Shown one piece after another: positions 24,522-30,711 of a DNA stretch of 64,000 nucleotides (within the stretch, counting starts at the first letter, position 1; each line of letters opens with the position of its first letter). The stretch spans positions 1-64,000 of IMG/VR virus record IMGVR_UViG_3300031974_001349. The stretch is one strand, 5' to 3'. The notes below the pieces were generated by a model. It was not told the DNA's origin. It did no database searches and saw nothing but the letters and a program-made list of their open reading frames with translations. The position numbers and the translations under genes are program-made. The DNA comes from a virus.

Positions 24522-24679
24522 GGAGAAACAGTGAACCCCGAAGGTTCCTAGTCGAGAGACTCCTGATCTCCTCAAAACTGAGGGGAGAAACAGTGAACCG
24601 TAGTTCCTATTCCGACTCCAGATGTCCCTGGGGGACAAGCAGTGGACCGAAGTCCCTAGTCGTGAGTCCAGATCTCCCC
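24522..24679 (-). repeat. leader RNA with three tandem UNCG hairpins
   Basis: On the minus strand three units of about 50 nt occur: 24631-24679, 24582-24629 and 24522-24571. Each has an outer stem (GGGGA/TCCCC, GGGA/TCCC, GGAGA/TCTCC), a shared GACTAGG-like side strand and an inner hairpin closed by C-G around UUCG, UACG or UUCG. Inner stems differ by compensating changes: GGAC/GTCC, GAAC/GTTC, GAACC/GGTTC. The sigma70 promoter 24694-24721 puts the start about 8 nt before unit 1, so the array is the 5' leader of the 24266 gene. C(UUCG)G hairpins are known in T4 mRNA; the array is not a known element to me. Confidence 0.75.
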
Positions 24680-24693
24680 AACTCACAATACAC

Positions 24694-24721
24694 ATTGTAC
24701 CTGTTTTGGAAACAAAGTCAA
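24694..24721 (-). promoter_or_regulatory. sigma70 early promoter of the hairpin leader
   Basis: TTGACT (24716-24721), 16-base spacer, TACAAT (24694-24699). Predicted start near 24687. A 12-bp palindrome CAAT-ACAC-ATTG (24686-24697) overlaps the -10. The GTGTTGAC core and A-tract are shared with the other early promoters. Confidence 0.8.
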
Positions 24722-24744
24722 CACTTTTTTGACTATTTCTTAGA

Positions 24745-25362
24745 CTATTTTGTTATATCAAAATTACTTTTTATAGGAGCACGTTCGACTGCCTTCAACC
24801 ATGCCACGGGTTCTTTGATCACTGGTCGAGTGTACTTCAGTTTATGCTTTCGGAACGATTCCTTTAGACCCTTTGCTTCCGCCTGACCTAGGAACCGTGA
24901 CACCAGTTTGAGCAGTGCCCAACGGAACCGATAGTCGTGACGATTGAATCCTGCAGCATGTGCCAGTTCATGTAGGATCACGTACTTGTTGGTTCCCGAC
25001 TGACTGTCGAGTTTGATCATATTACCATAGCAGAGACCTGCCCATGACCTCGACTTGAATTCATAGAGATTGACTTTCTTGTATGCCTTGCGAACACGTC
25101 GCATGTCCATATCGTCGTTAGCAAACTGCTCCCACAGTTTAGACTTGAGCACTCGTTTCACAAACTTCTCGCAGTCTTTGAACTCCATCCTCTCTCGCAC
25201 GTGGGGAAAGTTCTGCTCGAAGTCCCACTCTGCATTGTAGGTCTTTTGACGTTGAGAGTCACGGGTTGGTAGTCGAGACTTGCGGCGGACATAGTCGTCG
25301 TAGTCCCATGCTTGGGTCTTGGTCAGACCCGCAGAAATTGCTTTGCGATATGCTACTGTCAT
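24745..25362 (-). CDS. SprT-like HExxH protein
   Basis: 205 residues. HELAHAAGFNRHDYRFRW at about 133-150 has the HExxH...H(D/G)xxF layout of SprT-type zinc proteins; upstream Trp/Tyr/Cys residues and a basic C terminus follow. It differs from the other two HExxH proteins by having a His-Asp third-ligand site. Such small proteases cut DNA-bound proteins in eukaryotes, and SprT-like phage genes are common; the substrate is unknown. Its ATGA overlaps the basic-tail gene. Confidence 0.6.
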   Translation of the reverse strand: MTVAYRKAISAGLTKTQAWDYDDYVRRKSRLPTRDSQRQKTYNAEWDFEQNFPHVRERMEFKDCEKFVKRVLKSKLWEQFANDDMDMRRVRKAYKKVNLYEFKSRSWAGLCYGNMIKLDSQSGTNKYVILHELAHAAGFNRHDYRFRWALLKLVSRFLGQAEAKGLKESFRKHKLKYTRPVIKEPVAWLKAVERAPIKSNFDITK

Positions 25363-25694
25363 GCCTTCTTCTTTCTCACCGTCTTCTTAACCGGAGTCTT
25401 CTTGACAACTGCCTTCTTCTTGGCAACTGCTTTCTTCTTGGTAGGTGCCTTTCTTTTGGTGGGTGCCTTCTTCTTGGGGGGTTCCCAAGTCTTTGCGAGG
25501 AACTCCTCAACGGACAACCCACACTCACGAAGTGCTTTGTGAAATCTCTTTACGTCCGACATCTCCCATGAGTTGTTAATGAACGATCCAAAGTGGTCTG
25601 CTACTTTATCACCCAACTGAATGTTTTCTTCAGTCTCTTTATCGAAGATGTAGCGCACCTTCTTGGTGAAGTTTAACTTGACGATTTTAGACAT
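25359..25694 (-). CDS. DNA-binding-like protein with histone H1-type Lys/Ala tail
   Basis: 111 residues. A compact N-terminal half (about 1-70) is followed by a tail of PPKKKAPTKRKAPTKKKAV and more AKKK/VKKT units. The repeated KKKA and K.P triplets resemble the C-terminal tail of histone H1 and of bacterial H1-like (AlgP/Hc1-type) proteins. RBS AAGGAG precedes ATG 25694. It could coat or condense DNA, or bind RNA or membranes. The tail is encoded by near-tandem hexamers and may vary in length. Confidence 0.7.
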   Translation of the reverse strand: MSKIVKLNFTKKVRYIFDKETEENIQLGDKVADHFGSFINNSWEMSDVKRFHKALRECGLSVEEFLAKTWEPPKKKAPTKRKAPTKKKAVAKKKAVVKKTPVKKTVRKKKA

Positions 25695-25702
25695 AGGACT
25701 CC

Positions 25703-25906
25703 TTACGCAATACCGTGAATGATACCGATTCGTTTCTGTTTATTGACGACAACCGTCACAGTCGAACCGACAGGACGTTCGGGTTCACCTTCGTAATCAA
25801 GGTAGGTGAGTTCCTCGAACACTCGTTTACCGTACTTAGTGAACTCGACCAAGTAGGTACGCCAGACATGTCGACGCAAGTACTTTTCAAAGTCTTTCAG
25901 GGGCAT
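25703..25906 (-). CDS. small phage protein, unknown
   Basis: 67 residues from MPLKDFEKYL, whose ATG overlaps the previous stop as TAATG (25904-25908); a start three codons further out has poorer context. The pattern FEKYLRRHVWRTYLVEFTKY then a short beta pair (STVTVVVNKQKRIGIIHGI) suggests a small alpha/beta or SH3-like fold. Function unknown. Confidence 0.6.
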   Translation of the reverse strand: MPLKDFEKYLRRHVWRTYLVEFTKYGKRVFEELTYLDYEGEPERPVGSTVTVVVNKQKRIGIIHGIA

Positions 25907-26157
25907 TATGCACACTCCTCTATAATTGGTTTGGCAATCAAGTAAACACCGACTGCACTAGGGACATCACCGAAGTAGTACTCACTGGTGAGCAGTCTCC
26001 ACTTGGCAAGGTACTTGACCTCAGAATCATCTGCACTGTCGATTGGTGGGAACCAAACTGCAACCTGTTCACCACGGTCACCAATGACCTCACCAAGACG
26101 TGTTGGATGCATCGCACCCGAATTGATCTGAACTACACGACCTTTCAAATTCTCCAT
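25906..26157 (-). CDS. small SH3/KOW-like phage protein, unknown
   Basis: 83 residues from MENLKGRVVQINSG; the ATG at 26157 has AGGAG upstream and the longer frame has none. Beta strands (GRVVQINSG, RLGEVIGDRGEQVAVWFPP) fit a small barrel of the KOW/SH3 type. First gene after promoter 26186-26214. Function unknown. Confidence 0.6.
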   Translation of the reverse strand: MENLKGRVVQINSGAMHPTRLGEVIGDRGEQVAVWFPPIDSADDSEVKYLAKWRLLTSEYYFGDVPSAVGVYLIAKPIIEECA

Positions 26158-26185
26158 AACAACTCTCCTCTCATTCAATACAAAC

Positions 26186-26214
26186 ATTATCGCACATGTT
26201 TCAAAAAAAGGCAA
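26186..26214 (-). promoter_or_regulatory. sigma70-like early promoter
   Basis: TTGCCT (26209-26214), 17-base spacer, GATAAT (26186-26191) on the minus strand, followed by the small barrel gene at 26157. Weaker -35 than its siblings. Confidence 0.55.
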
Positions 26215-26234
26215 GAACTATTTTTGTTAATTTG

Positions 26235-27320
26235 TCACAATCCGACATATTCGTGCGAGAAGCAATCCCTAGCTGCGTGTCTCAGCATGAGATCCTCACT
26301 GAATCCTCCGAACCCGATCCCCTGCTCGATTCTCTTAATGTAGTCATTGCGACCACCGATCTTGTTCTTTGATGTTGCTCTCCACTTAGGGGATGCCTCT
26401 CGATACGCACCTAACTTAGGATGGGCAACCTTACTGAAGTATCTCTTGCCCTGAGACAGAAGGATCTCACCAATCGACTCTGACAGTCTCACTCCAACAC
26501 CCAAACCTTGAAAGTCTGGAAGAACCACTGTCCGGTGCTCTCTCCAAGCACGTTTGAGTGACCCACTGGGCATCGAGATTACACTAGAAAATCCGATAGG
26601 TCTGCCGTTCCAGATTGCGATCCAGCAGTGTGCACCTGAATTAATGTCTCCCGTGAGATAGTGATGTTCACGGAACATTGACCACGCCTCGACCCCGCAA
26701 GGTAAGACTTCCACCTCGATGTCGGGTCGCCGAAGTAACCTCCGATCTTCACAGGTCTTCGTATCAGTGTCGAAGATCCAATCGGGTTCCAACCATTCGA
26801 TGATGTCATAGTGACACGATGCGAATACAAGGTTCTTAAGTCCCTTCCGTTTGACGTATTTGTTGATCGCAACCGAACAGGATCGAGCAACGTTACGATC
26901 GACCACTGAGGTGTACTCATCGATCACTGCACCATCACCCAACTGACGTGCGAGGTCTGCTCGAAACTTCTCACCATTGGATAGCACGTGATAGGGTTTC
27001 AACCAAGACGGAATCGAGTTGAACCCAACTGCAGAGAGACGGTCTTCTGCATCTTCTGCATCCTCGAAGTGAGAGCAGACTGCCTTGTCCGGATTCCATT
27101 CCCCTGGGGACTCAGTTCCGAACTCACTCAACAGGATAGACTTACCCGTACCCGACGGTCCTACAATAAGACCAATGCCCCACTCATCTCCGATCGTTGA
27201 TACACGATCTATGGTGGGGATCTCGATGGGTTCGAAGGTAGACACCCCCGTGAACTCGTAATCGAATGCTCGACTGATTTCGTCGGTGATGCTGTCTGTC
27301 TGTACTTGAGATGTTTTCAT
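26235..27320 (-). CDS. ABC-type ATPase fused to GNAT acyltransferase
   Basis: 361 residues from ATG 27320 (a GTG at 27344 would add 8). Residues 54-61 GPSGTGKS are Walker A, 113-117 LSNGE the ABC signature, 130-136 GAVIDEY Walker B, and VFASCH near 165 the H-loop: an ABC ATPase without membrane partners. From about 210 onward a GNAT fold appears, with RTVVLPDFQGLGVG (CoA-binding Q/R-x-x-G-x-G/A type) near 263-276. The GNAT end resembles Mom-like and other phage GNATs (Ser/Arg-rich AHP..Y..ASP.W). An ATP-driven loader of a modifying enzyme onto nucleic acid is one idea. A structured leader and possible terminator lie before it. Confidence 0.75.
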   Translation of the reverse strand: MKTSQVQTDSITDEISRAFDYEFTGVSTFEPIEIPTIDRVSTIGDEWGIGLIVGPSGTGKSILLSEFGTESPGEWNPDKAVCSHFEDAEDAEDRLSAVGFNSIPSWLKPYHVLSNGEKFRADLARQLGDGAVIDEYTSVVDRNVARSCSVAINKYVKRKGLKNLVFASCHYDIIEWLEPDWIFDTDTKTCEDRRLLRRPDIEVEVLPCGVEAWSMFREHHYLTGDINSGAHCWIAIWNGRPIGFSSVISMPSGSLKRAWREHRTVVLPDFQGLGVGVRLSESIGEILLSQGKRYFSKVAHPKLGAYREASPKWRATSKNKIGGRNDYIKRIEQGIGFGGFSEDLMLRHAARDCFSHEYVGL

Positions 27321-27329
27321 AATAAAAAT

Positions 27330-27383
27330 AGGGGAGCAGTCCACATACCTGTCAGTCGGAATCTTCGCAAGACCGACTCCCCT
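27330..27383 (-). promoter_or_regulatory. structured leader / possible attenuator before the ABC-GNAT gene
   Basis: Outer stem AGGGGAG (27330-27336) with CTCCCCT (27377-27383) and inner stem AGTCGG/CCGACT on the minus strand, followed by ATTTTTATT. It could act as a terminator for the upstream zinc-finger gene or hide the ABC-GNAT start. The GTG at 27344 lies inside the hairpin and ATG 27320 has no Shine-Dalgarno sequence. Confidence 0.55.
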
Positions 27384-27389
27384 CTTAAC

Positions 27390-27851
27390 CTATCGTTGCT
27401 CTACAAGACCAATGCCGTCACAAAAGTAACAGTCTTCTTCATCGACATAACCGTAACCTGAACACTCTGGGCACGTCTCATCGAGATCCTCATCTGAGTA
27501 GTCGAGCATGTCTTCGGTGTTCTCCATCGTCATCAACTGGGGATTGAAGGTGACCATCTTGGTGGTCATCTCGACGATGCGATCGATCGAGTAGTGAAAC
27601 AGATCGTTCTCGTACTTACCCTGATAAAGTCGACCAGTAGTGAAGGGTAGGACGTACTCGAACAGCTGTGCGTCGATGGCACCTTTGTCACGTAGGAACT
27701 TCAGGGCACCGGATGTGTTGTTGCCCATCCCGTTATTGTAGAAGTCATACCGCAGTCGACCTGCAGCACGGATCATTTCACCTGCAACTGTATCGCACTT
27801 ACCTTCTCTAGGAACTAACTCTTCCCAGATTCTTTCAAACGTAGCACTCAT
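27390..27851 (-). CDS. phage protein with DnaJ-like CxxCxGxG zinc motif
   Basis: 153 residues. The N-terminal REGKCDTVAGEMIRAAGR block and a following Y.NN..G.N.SGA segment define a phage family of unknown role. Residues 127-148 have CPECSGYGY then CYFCDGIG, two halves of a DnaJ-type zinc finger. Such fingers in DnaJ hold substrates; use here is unknown. Its start overlaps the 35-residue gene by 4 bases (ATGA). Confidence 0.65.
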   Translation of the reverse strand: MSATFERIWEELVPREGKCDTVAGEMIRAAGRLRYDFYNNGMGNNTSGALKFLRDKGAIDAQLFEYVLPFTTGRLYQGKYENDLFHYSIDRIVEMTTKMVTFNPQLMTMENTEDMLDYSDEDLDETCPECSGYGYVDEEDCYFCDGIGLVEQR

Positions 27852-27955
27852 CGGGTTCTCCCTTTCAGTAGAGCATGAATTGCTTTTGCTTCCTTGCCTT
27901 TGATCCGACGATCCTTGTCGATCTGTTTCTGAACTGCTTGCTTGTTATACTTCAT
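27848..27955 (-). CDS. 35-residue basic phage protein, unknown
   Basis: Residues MKYNKQAVQKQIDKDRRIKG then KEAKAIHALLKGRTR. The DxRIxGKEA..IHALLKGR pattern is repeated in small phage proteins of marine genomes, supporting it as real. It is translationally coupled at both ends (ATGA with each neighbour). Rich in Lys, Arg and Gln; a single amphipathic helix is likely. Function unknown. Confidence 0.65.
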   Translation of the reverse strand: MKYNKQAVQKQIDKDRRIKGKEAKAIHALLKGRTR

Positions 27956-28260
27956 TCTACCACAACCTCCACACGGTTGTCAAATTCACCAGCACCAGCA
28001 ACCTCGAAGGGGACGTACATGATTCGACCCACACGTTGGATGTCGTGATCGATAGAACCAGTCACAGAGTCCTTGACGAAGACGGTGTACCCGTTACACA
28101 TGTAGACCTTGCGAGGGGCAGTGTAGTGGGGTTTTGCGTAGATCTCACCCTTCTCAAGAACCTCACCAACCAAGTAAGAATCGGGACGATCGGGCATCGG
28201 TTCGAAGTCGTATGCACGGATGATGTCTCCGACGTTAGCAGTGTTTTCAAATTTCAACAT
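27952..28260 (-). CDS. conserved small phage protein, unknown
   Basis: 102 residues. It contains GDIIRAYDFEPMPDRPDSYL and a later GEIYAKP..TAPRKVYM block, with a conserved beta pattern across marine phages (acidic D.EP..GR..RY.VG). Likely a small barrel. In an operon from promoter 28590-28617. Function unknown. Confidence 0.65.
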   Translation of the reverse strand: MLKFENTANVGDIIRAYDFEPMPDRPDSYLVGEVLEKGEIYAKPHYTAPRKVYMCNGYTVFVKDSVTGSIDHDIQRVGRIMYVPFEVAGAGEFDNRVEVVVE

Positions 28261-28269
28261 AATAAATCC

Positions 28270-28401
28270 TTAGTAGACGTAGGGTTCGACGGGGTGACCA
28301 GCTGCAAGATTCATTGCGGCATAGACAAACATCCAGAGAATTGCTTGACCGAAGATCACTTCGGCAATTCGTTGGGGGGTTGCGGGTTTCAGTTTAATCA
28401 T
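28270..28401 (-). CDS. 43-residue predicted membrane protein
   Basis: Begins MIKLKPATPQRIAEVIFGQA with a hydrophobic helix AILWMFVYAAMNLAAG and a short polar tail. It starts at 28401, just 8 bases into the previous gene, and ends with TAA. Single transmembrane segment with the N-terminal basic part inside. Function unknown; small phage membrane proteins of this kind often affect host processes. Confidence 0.6.
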   Translation of the reverse strand: MIKLKPATPQRIAEVIFGQAILWMFVYAAMNLAAGHPVEPYVY

Positions 28402-28564
28402 TGAGAGCAATCTCCATCCTGGGACCAACAAACTCGTTCAGTCGACGTTCAACCTCTTGAAACATCAAAGTGTACTTGCGTCCTTCAAGTTGACGGATGC
28501 GCATCGGGCACACTTCGTACTTGAGTTTCTCATCGTACATCGCAATCTTTTCTTCGTAAGTCAT
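28394..28564 (-). CDS. 56-residue phage protein, unknown
   Basis: Begins MTYEEKIAMYDEKLKYEVCP; later FQEVERRLNEFVGPRMEIAL. Two amphipathic helices with Arg and Glu suggest coiled-coil or partner binding. It is the first gene after promoter 28590-28617 with AGGAGATGATT as ribosome site. It overlaps the next gene by 8 bases. No family recognised. Confidence 0.65.
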   Translation of the reverse strand: MTYEEKIAMYDEKLKYEVCPMRIRQLEGRKYTLMFQEVERRLNEFVGPRMEIALND

Positions 28565-28589
28565 AATCATCTCCTCATCAACAGTACCT

Positions 28590-28617
28590 ATTATACTGAT
28601 TTTGAGAACAGAGTCAA
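28590..28617 (-). promoter_or_regulatory. sigma70 early promoter
   Basis: TTGACT (28612-28617), 16-base spacer, TATAAT (28590-28595). The region from the -10 to the ribosome site is nearly identical to the promoter at 47647. Confidence 0.8.
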
Positions 28618-28646
28618 CCCTTTTTGAAAACTTTTTTATGGTAATA

Positions 28647-29048
28647 TTACCAAAACATCTCGGTCAACCAGCCTTCGGTGGCGTATGCCTCGATCTCCCA
28701 AGGTTGACTACGGTAAGGGATCATCACGTCTTCAGGGATGTGATTCTTCTTCCATCGAGTCATGTCACCGTTCAACTCTTTGCGAATGAACTGCTTTGCA
28801 TGAACCAACTCATGGGCAAGGGTCTGTGCGATCTCACCTGCACTCTGGTTGGTGTTGATCTGGATACCGATCAAGTCGGTGTCCTCAAGGTGACACAATC
28901 CCATCTCTTCGATGGTCTTAGTGAAATGAACCACAACGTCGATCTCTCGTTTGAACGGACGGGGCAATAACTCATTCACCACATTACAGGCAAACTCTTC
29001 GTACCGTTTGCGGTTCTTGACTCGACCTTGGAAGTAGATATTGATCAC
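28647..29048 (-). CDS. HExxH metallopeptidase-like protein, second copy
   Basis: 133 residues with AHELVHAKQFIRKEL near residue 79 and QPWEIEAYATEGW near residue 115, the same HExxH plus PWE.EAY arrangement as at 22769, so the two may be paralogues or share an origin. No signal peptide. It lies behind promoter 29075-29103 and ends just before promoter 28590. A gluzincin-like zinc protease is the best guess; activity and substrate unknown. Confidence 0.6.
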   Translation of the reverse strand: MINIYFQGRVKNRKRYEEFACNVVNELLPRPFKREIDVVVHFTKTIEEMGLCHLEDTDLIGIQINTNQSAGEIAQTLAHELVHAKQFIRKELNGDMTRWKKNHIPEDVMIPYRSQPWEIEAYATEGWLTEMFW

Positions 29049-29074
29049 GGGTCACCTCTCTCAAATACAGTAGT

Positions 29075-29103
29075 ATTGTCTCACAGACAGGGGGTGGGGT
29101 CAA
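29075..29103 (-). promoter_or_regulatory. weak sigma70-like early promoter
   Basis: TTGACC (29098-29103), 17-base spacer, GACAAT (29075-29080) before the HExxH gene at 29048. Confidence 0.45.
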
Positions 29104-29129
29104 ATGAAATTTTGGAATACAATATATTC

Positions 29130-29321
29130 CTATTTTTCATCCTTTAGGTTCTGAGGGTACGAGTTCTGAGGTTTGTACAACTCGTAGAGTCGTGCGTACA
29201 TGTCCCGATCAATGGTCATATTGCGCAACTCATACTTCAGGTTATCGACGTATAACCAGAGGGACATGCCTCCAAGTCCAAGTAAGATCAACCCATAAAA
29301 TAGTAGTGTTTGATTTTCCAT
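29130..29321 (-). CDS. small single-pass membrane protein
   Basis: 63 residues. A transmembrane segment LLFYGLILLGLGGMSLWLYV (residues 6-25) is followed by a charged helix (LKYELRNMTIDRDMYARLYE) that could form a coiled coil. The ATG overlaps nothing; the preceding gene's stop is 2 bases away. Topology N-out is likely. Function unknown. Confidence 0.6.
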   Translation of the reverse strand: MENQTLLFYGLILLGLGGMSLWLYVDNLKYELRNMTIDRDMYARLYELYKPQNSYPQNLKDEK

Positions 29322-29322
29322 C

Positions 29323-29661
29323 TCATCTCCTCATAGACGCAAGGTCTTTCATCTGTTGTTCGTCGATCACCGGAATGGCATTCGACTTGTGCATTGTACC
29401 GATACCCTTGACTAGGGTACCAGTGTATCTCTTTGGTTCGACTTTGGTGCCGACACCATTGCCAACGGAGAAGTCGTCTCTACTTGGGTACTGTGCGAGT
29501 TCCTGTCGTCTCTGCTCTGCATAAGAAAGGATGCGCGACGGTTTCGTTGACTCGATTGGACGGAACGGTGGCGGTTGGTACTTCTCATAAACTTCTCCTT
29601 TGGGTTTCACTTTCTTAATCTTACGACCACTCGGGGTATGTCTCATTGAACCGTGGATCAT
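29323..29661 (-). CDS. conserved phage protein MRHTPSG-type, unknown
   Basis: 112 residues. The opening MRHTPSGRKIKK, the middle YPSRDDFSVGNGVGT and the closing YTGTLVKGIGTMHKSNAIPV segments are shared by a widespread small family in marine and enteric phages. There is no clear fold; Lys, Arg and Pro are frequent. It overlaps its neighbour by 4 bases (ATGA). Function unknown. Confidence 0.7.
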   Translation of the reverse strand: MIHGSMRHTPSGRKIKKVKPKGEVYEKYQPPPFRPIESTKPSRILSYAEQRRQELAQYPSRDDFSVGNGVGTKVEPKRYTGTLVKGIGTMHKSNAIPVIDEQQMKDLASMRR

Positions 29662-29825
29662 AACTCTTTCTCCATTCGACGCAATATCTGTTGCATTGCA
29701 CCCAACTCTGCTGTAAGGAAGTGCAATTTGGTGTTGGGTGTCATGTTATCAACAGGCAGATTCCGGATCTGATCCATCTTCTCGTTGATCTCTTCCTTAA
29801 CGATCTTAAGCACTTGCTCTTTCAC
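29658..29825 (-). CDS. 55-residue coiled-coil-like protein, GTG start
   Basis: Reads from GTG 29825 (preceded by GAGG) as VKEQVLKIVKEEINEKMDQI then LTAELGAMQQILRRMEKEL; two amphipathic helices. It overlaps the preceding gene by 20 bases and the following by 4 (ATGA). The overlaps and heptad-like pattern support it. Function unknown. Confidence 0.55.
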   Translation of the reverse strand: MKEQVLKIVKEEINEKMDQIRNLPVDNMTPNTKLHFLTAELGAMQQILRRMEKEL

Positions 29826-30372
29826 TCTTTACCTCAAACCACTCTGGCACTGGACGGTTAGTCCAAAGCATAGTAAACCGATCTTGCTTGGTCTGGTAGA
29901 ATGCACGGTATGACTTGACAGGGTCAGACATTATGCACTCAGGGTTAGAACCCATTGCAAGTTTGAACGGGGTGCGTTCTACCTGGGGGATTGCCGCAGG
30001 TGGAGTTTGTAATATATCACGCAGTAGAGTGTCTGTCAAGTGCTTCTTACCATATCGATAAGTATACTCATCACAGAGAGCAACAAAGTGCCGGTAGTGC
30101 CAGATGTAATTGCAGACGGATTCCATTGTCCAGACGGTACACGGGTGGCCGTGGTGGACTGCTTTGTAGAGTTTGTCCTCTAGGGTGGGATGATCATAAT
30201 ATTTGATCATGGTCTTGCCAGACTTGGATGGTTTGCGGTATACTTGACCGTCTAGCATTCGATGTGCCGTAGACAGCATTTGTGCCGACTCGACCACCAT
30301 CTTTGGTATGTGTTTATCGCATTGCTCTTGCGCAGCTATGACAGGATCTTCGTTCAGTATAAAAATATTCAT
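29806..30372 (-). CDS. conserved phage/bacterial protein, possible DNA-repair family
   Basis: 188 residues. MNIFILNEDPVIAAQEQCDK then HIPKMVVESAQMLSTAH is the hallmark of a family common in marine phages; later NHP/HGHPCTVWT and YTYRYGK motifs occur. Members are sometimes annotated as pyrimidine-dimer glycosylase-like but bear no clear likeness to T4 DenV. The conserved His, Cys and Asp in the first 30 residues could bind a metal. First gene after promoter 30400-30428. Function uncertain. Confidence 0.55.
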   Translation of the reverse strand: MNIFILNEDPVIAAQEQCDKHIPKMVVESAQMLSTAHRMLDGQVYRKPSKSGKTMIKYYDHPTLEDKLYKAVHHGHPCTVWTMESVCNYIWHYRHFVALCDEYTYRYGKKHLTDTLLRDILQTPPAAIPQVERTPFKLAMGSNPECIMSDPVKSYRAFYQTKQDRFTMLWTNRPVPEWFEVKSERASA

Positions 30373-30399
30373 ATAGTATATCCCCCATTAGGTTAGAAT

Positions 30400-30428
30400 A
30401 TTGTAACAGAAGATTTTTAGTCTGTCAA
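30400..30428 (-). promoter_or_regulatory. sigma70 early promoter
   Basis: TTGACA (30423-30428), 17-base spacer, TACAAT (30400-30405) on the minus strand, divergent from the late promoter at 30441. Confidence 0.75.
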
Positions 30429-30440
30429 GCCCCCAACTTG

Positions 30441-30448
30441 TATAAATA
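30441..30448 (+). promoter_or_regulatory. T4-type late promoter TATAAATA, possible leaderless start
   Basis: Exact TATAAATA on the plus strand only 6 bases before the ATG at 30454. The T4 rule places the transcript start at about 30454, so the message may be leaderless; no Shine-Dalgarno is present. Confidence 0.75.
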
Positions 30449-30453
30449 ACCGT

Positions 30454-30708
30454 ATGACTACAGATTTATTTGATTTTGGTTTCACTGCCGTTGACGAATC
30501 GGAACTAGAGGCTGCACAGCAACTGGAGACGGTTACGTCGACTGTGGACGAAACTCAAGATCGACTCGATCGACTGTTCAATGCGATTCAACCACTGTTG
30601 ACCAATCTCAAGTTAAACCCTGAGAAAGAGTACATCCTGTGGCCGAATCGATTGGAGAAGATTGAGGAGTTTGAAGCATATATTCAAAACATCTATAAGG
30701 GATCCTAA
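30454..30708 (+). CDS. small conserved protein of the plus-strand late island
   Basis: 84 residues. MTTDLFDFGFTAVDESEL is followed by a helical acidic middle and the block NLKLNPEKEYILWPNRLEKI with a short helix. The LxPLL.NL..NPEK.YI.WPNR.EKI pattern is repeated in small proteins of many marine phages. Its ATG is 6 bases after TATAAATA. It may be a virion or assembly cofactor, being read late; role unknown. The next gene starts 3 bases after its stop. Confidence 0.65.
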   Translation: MTTDLFDFGFTAVDESELEAAQQLETVTSTVDETQDRLDRLFNAIQPLLTNLKLNPEKEYILWPNRLEKIEEFEAYIQNIYKGS

Positions 30709-30711
30709 CCA

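Noticed and set aside
24522-24679. tRNA-like GGTTC segments in the hairpin leader
   Set aside because: Units of about 50 nt lack acceptor stem, anticodon loop and CCA-type end; the GGTTC belongs to the inner UNCG hairpin.
24522-24679. CRISPR-like repeat array
   Set aside because: The three units differ in sequence and abut without unique spacers of constant length; structure rather than sequence is kept.
29806-30372. T4 DenV (endonuclease V)
   Set aside because: Length and N-terminal residues differ from DenV; the family only shares an occasional annotation.
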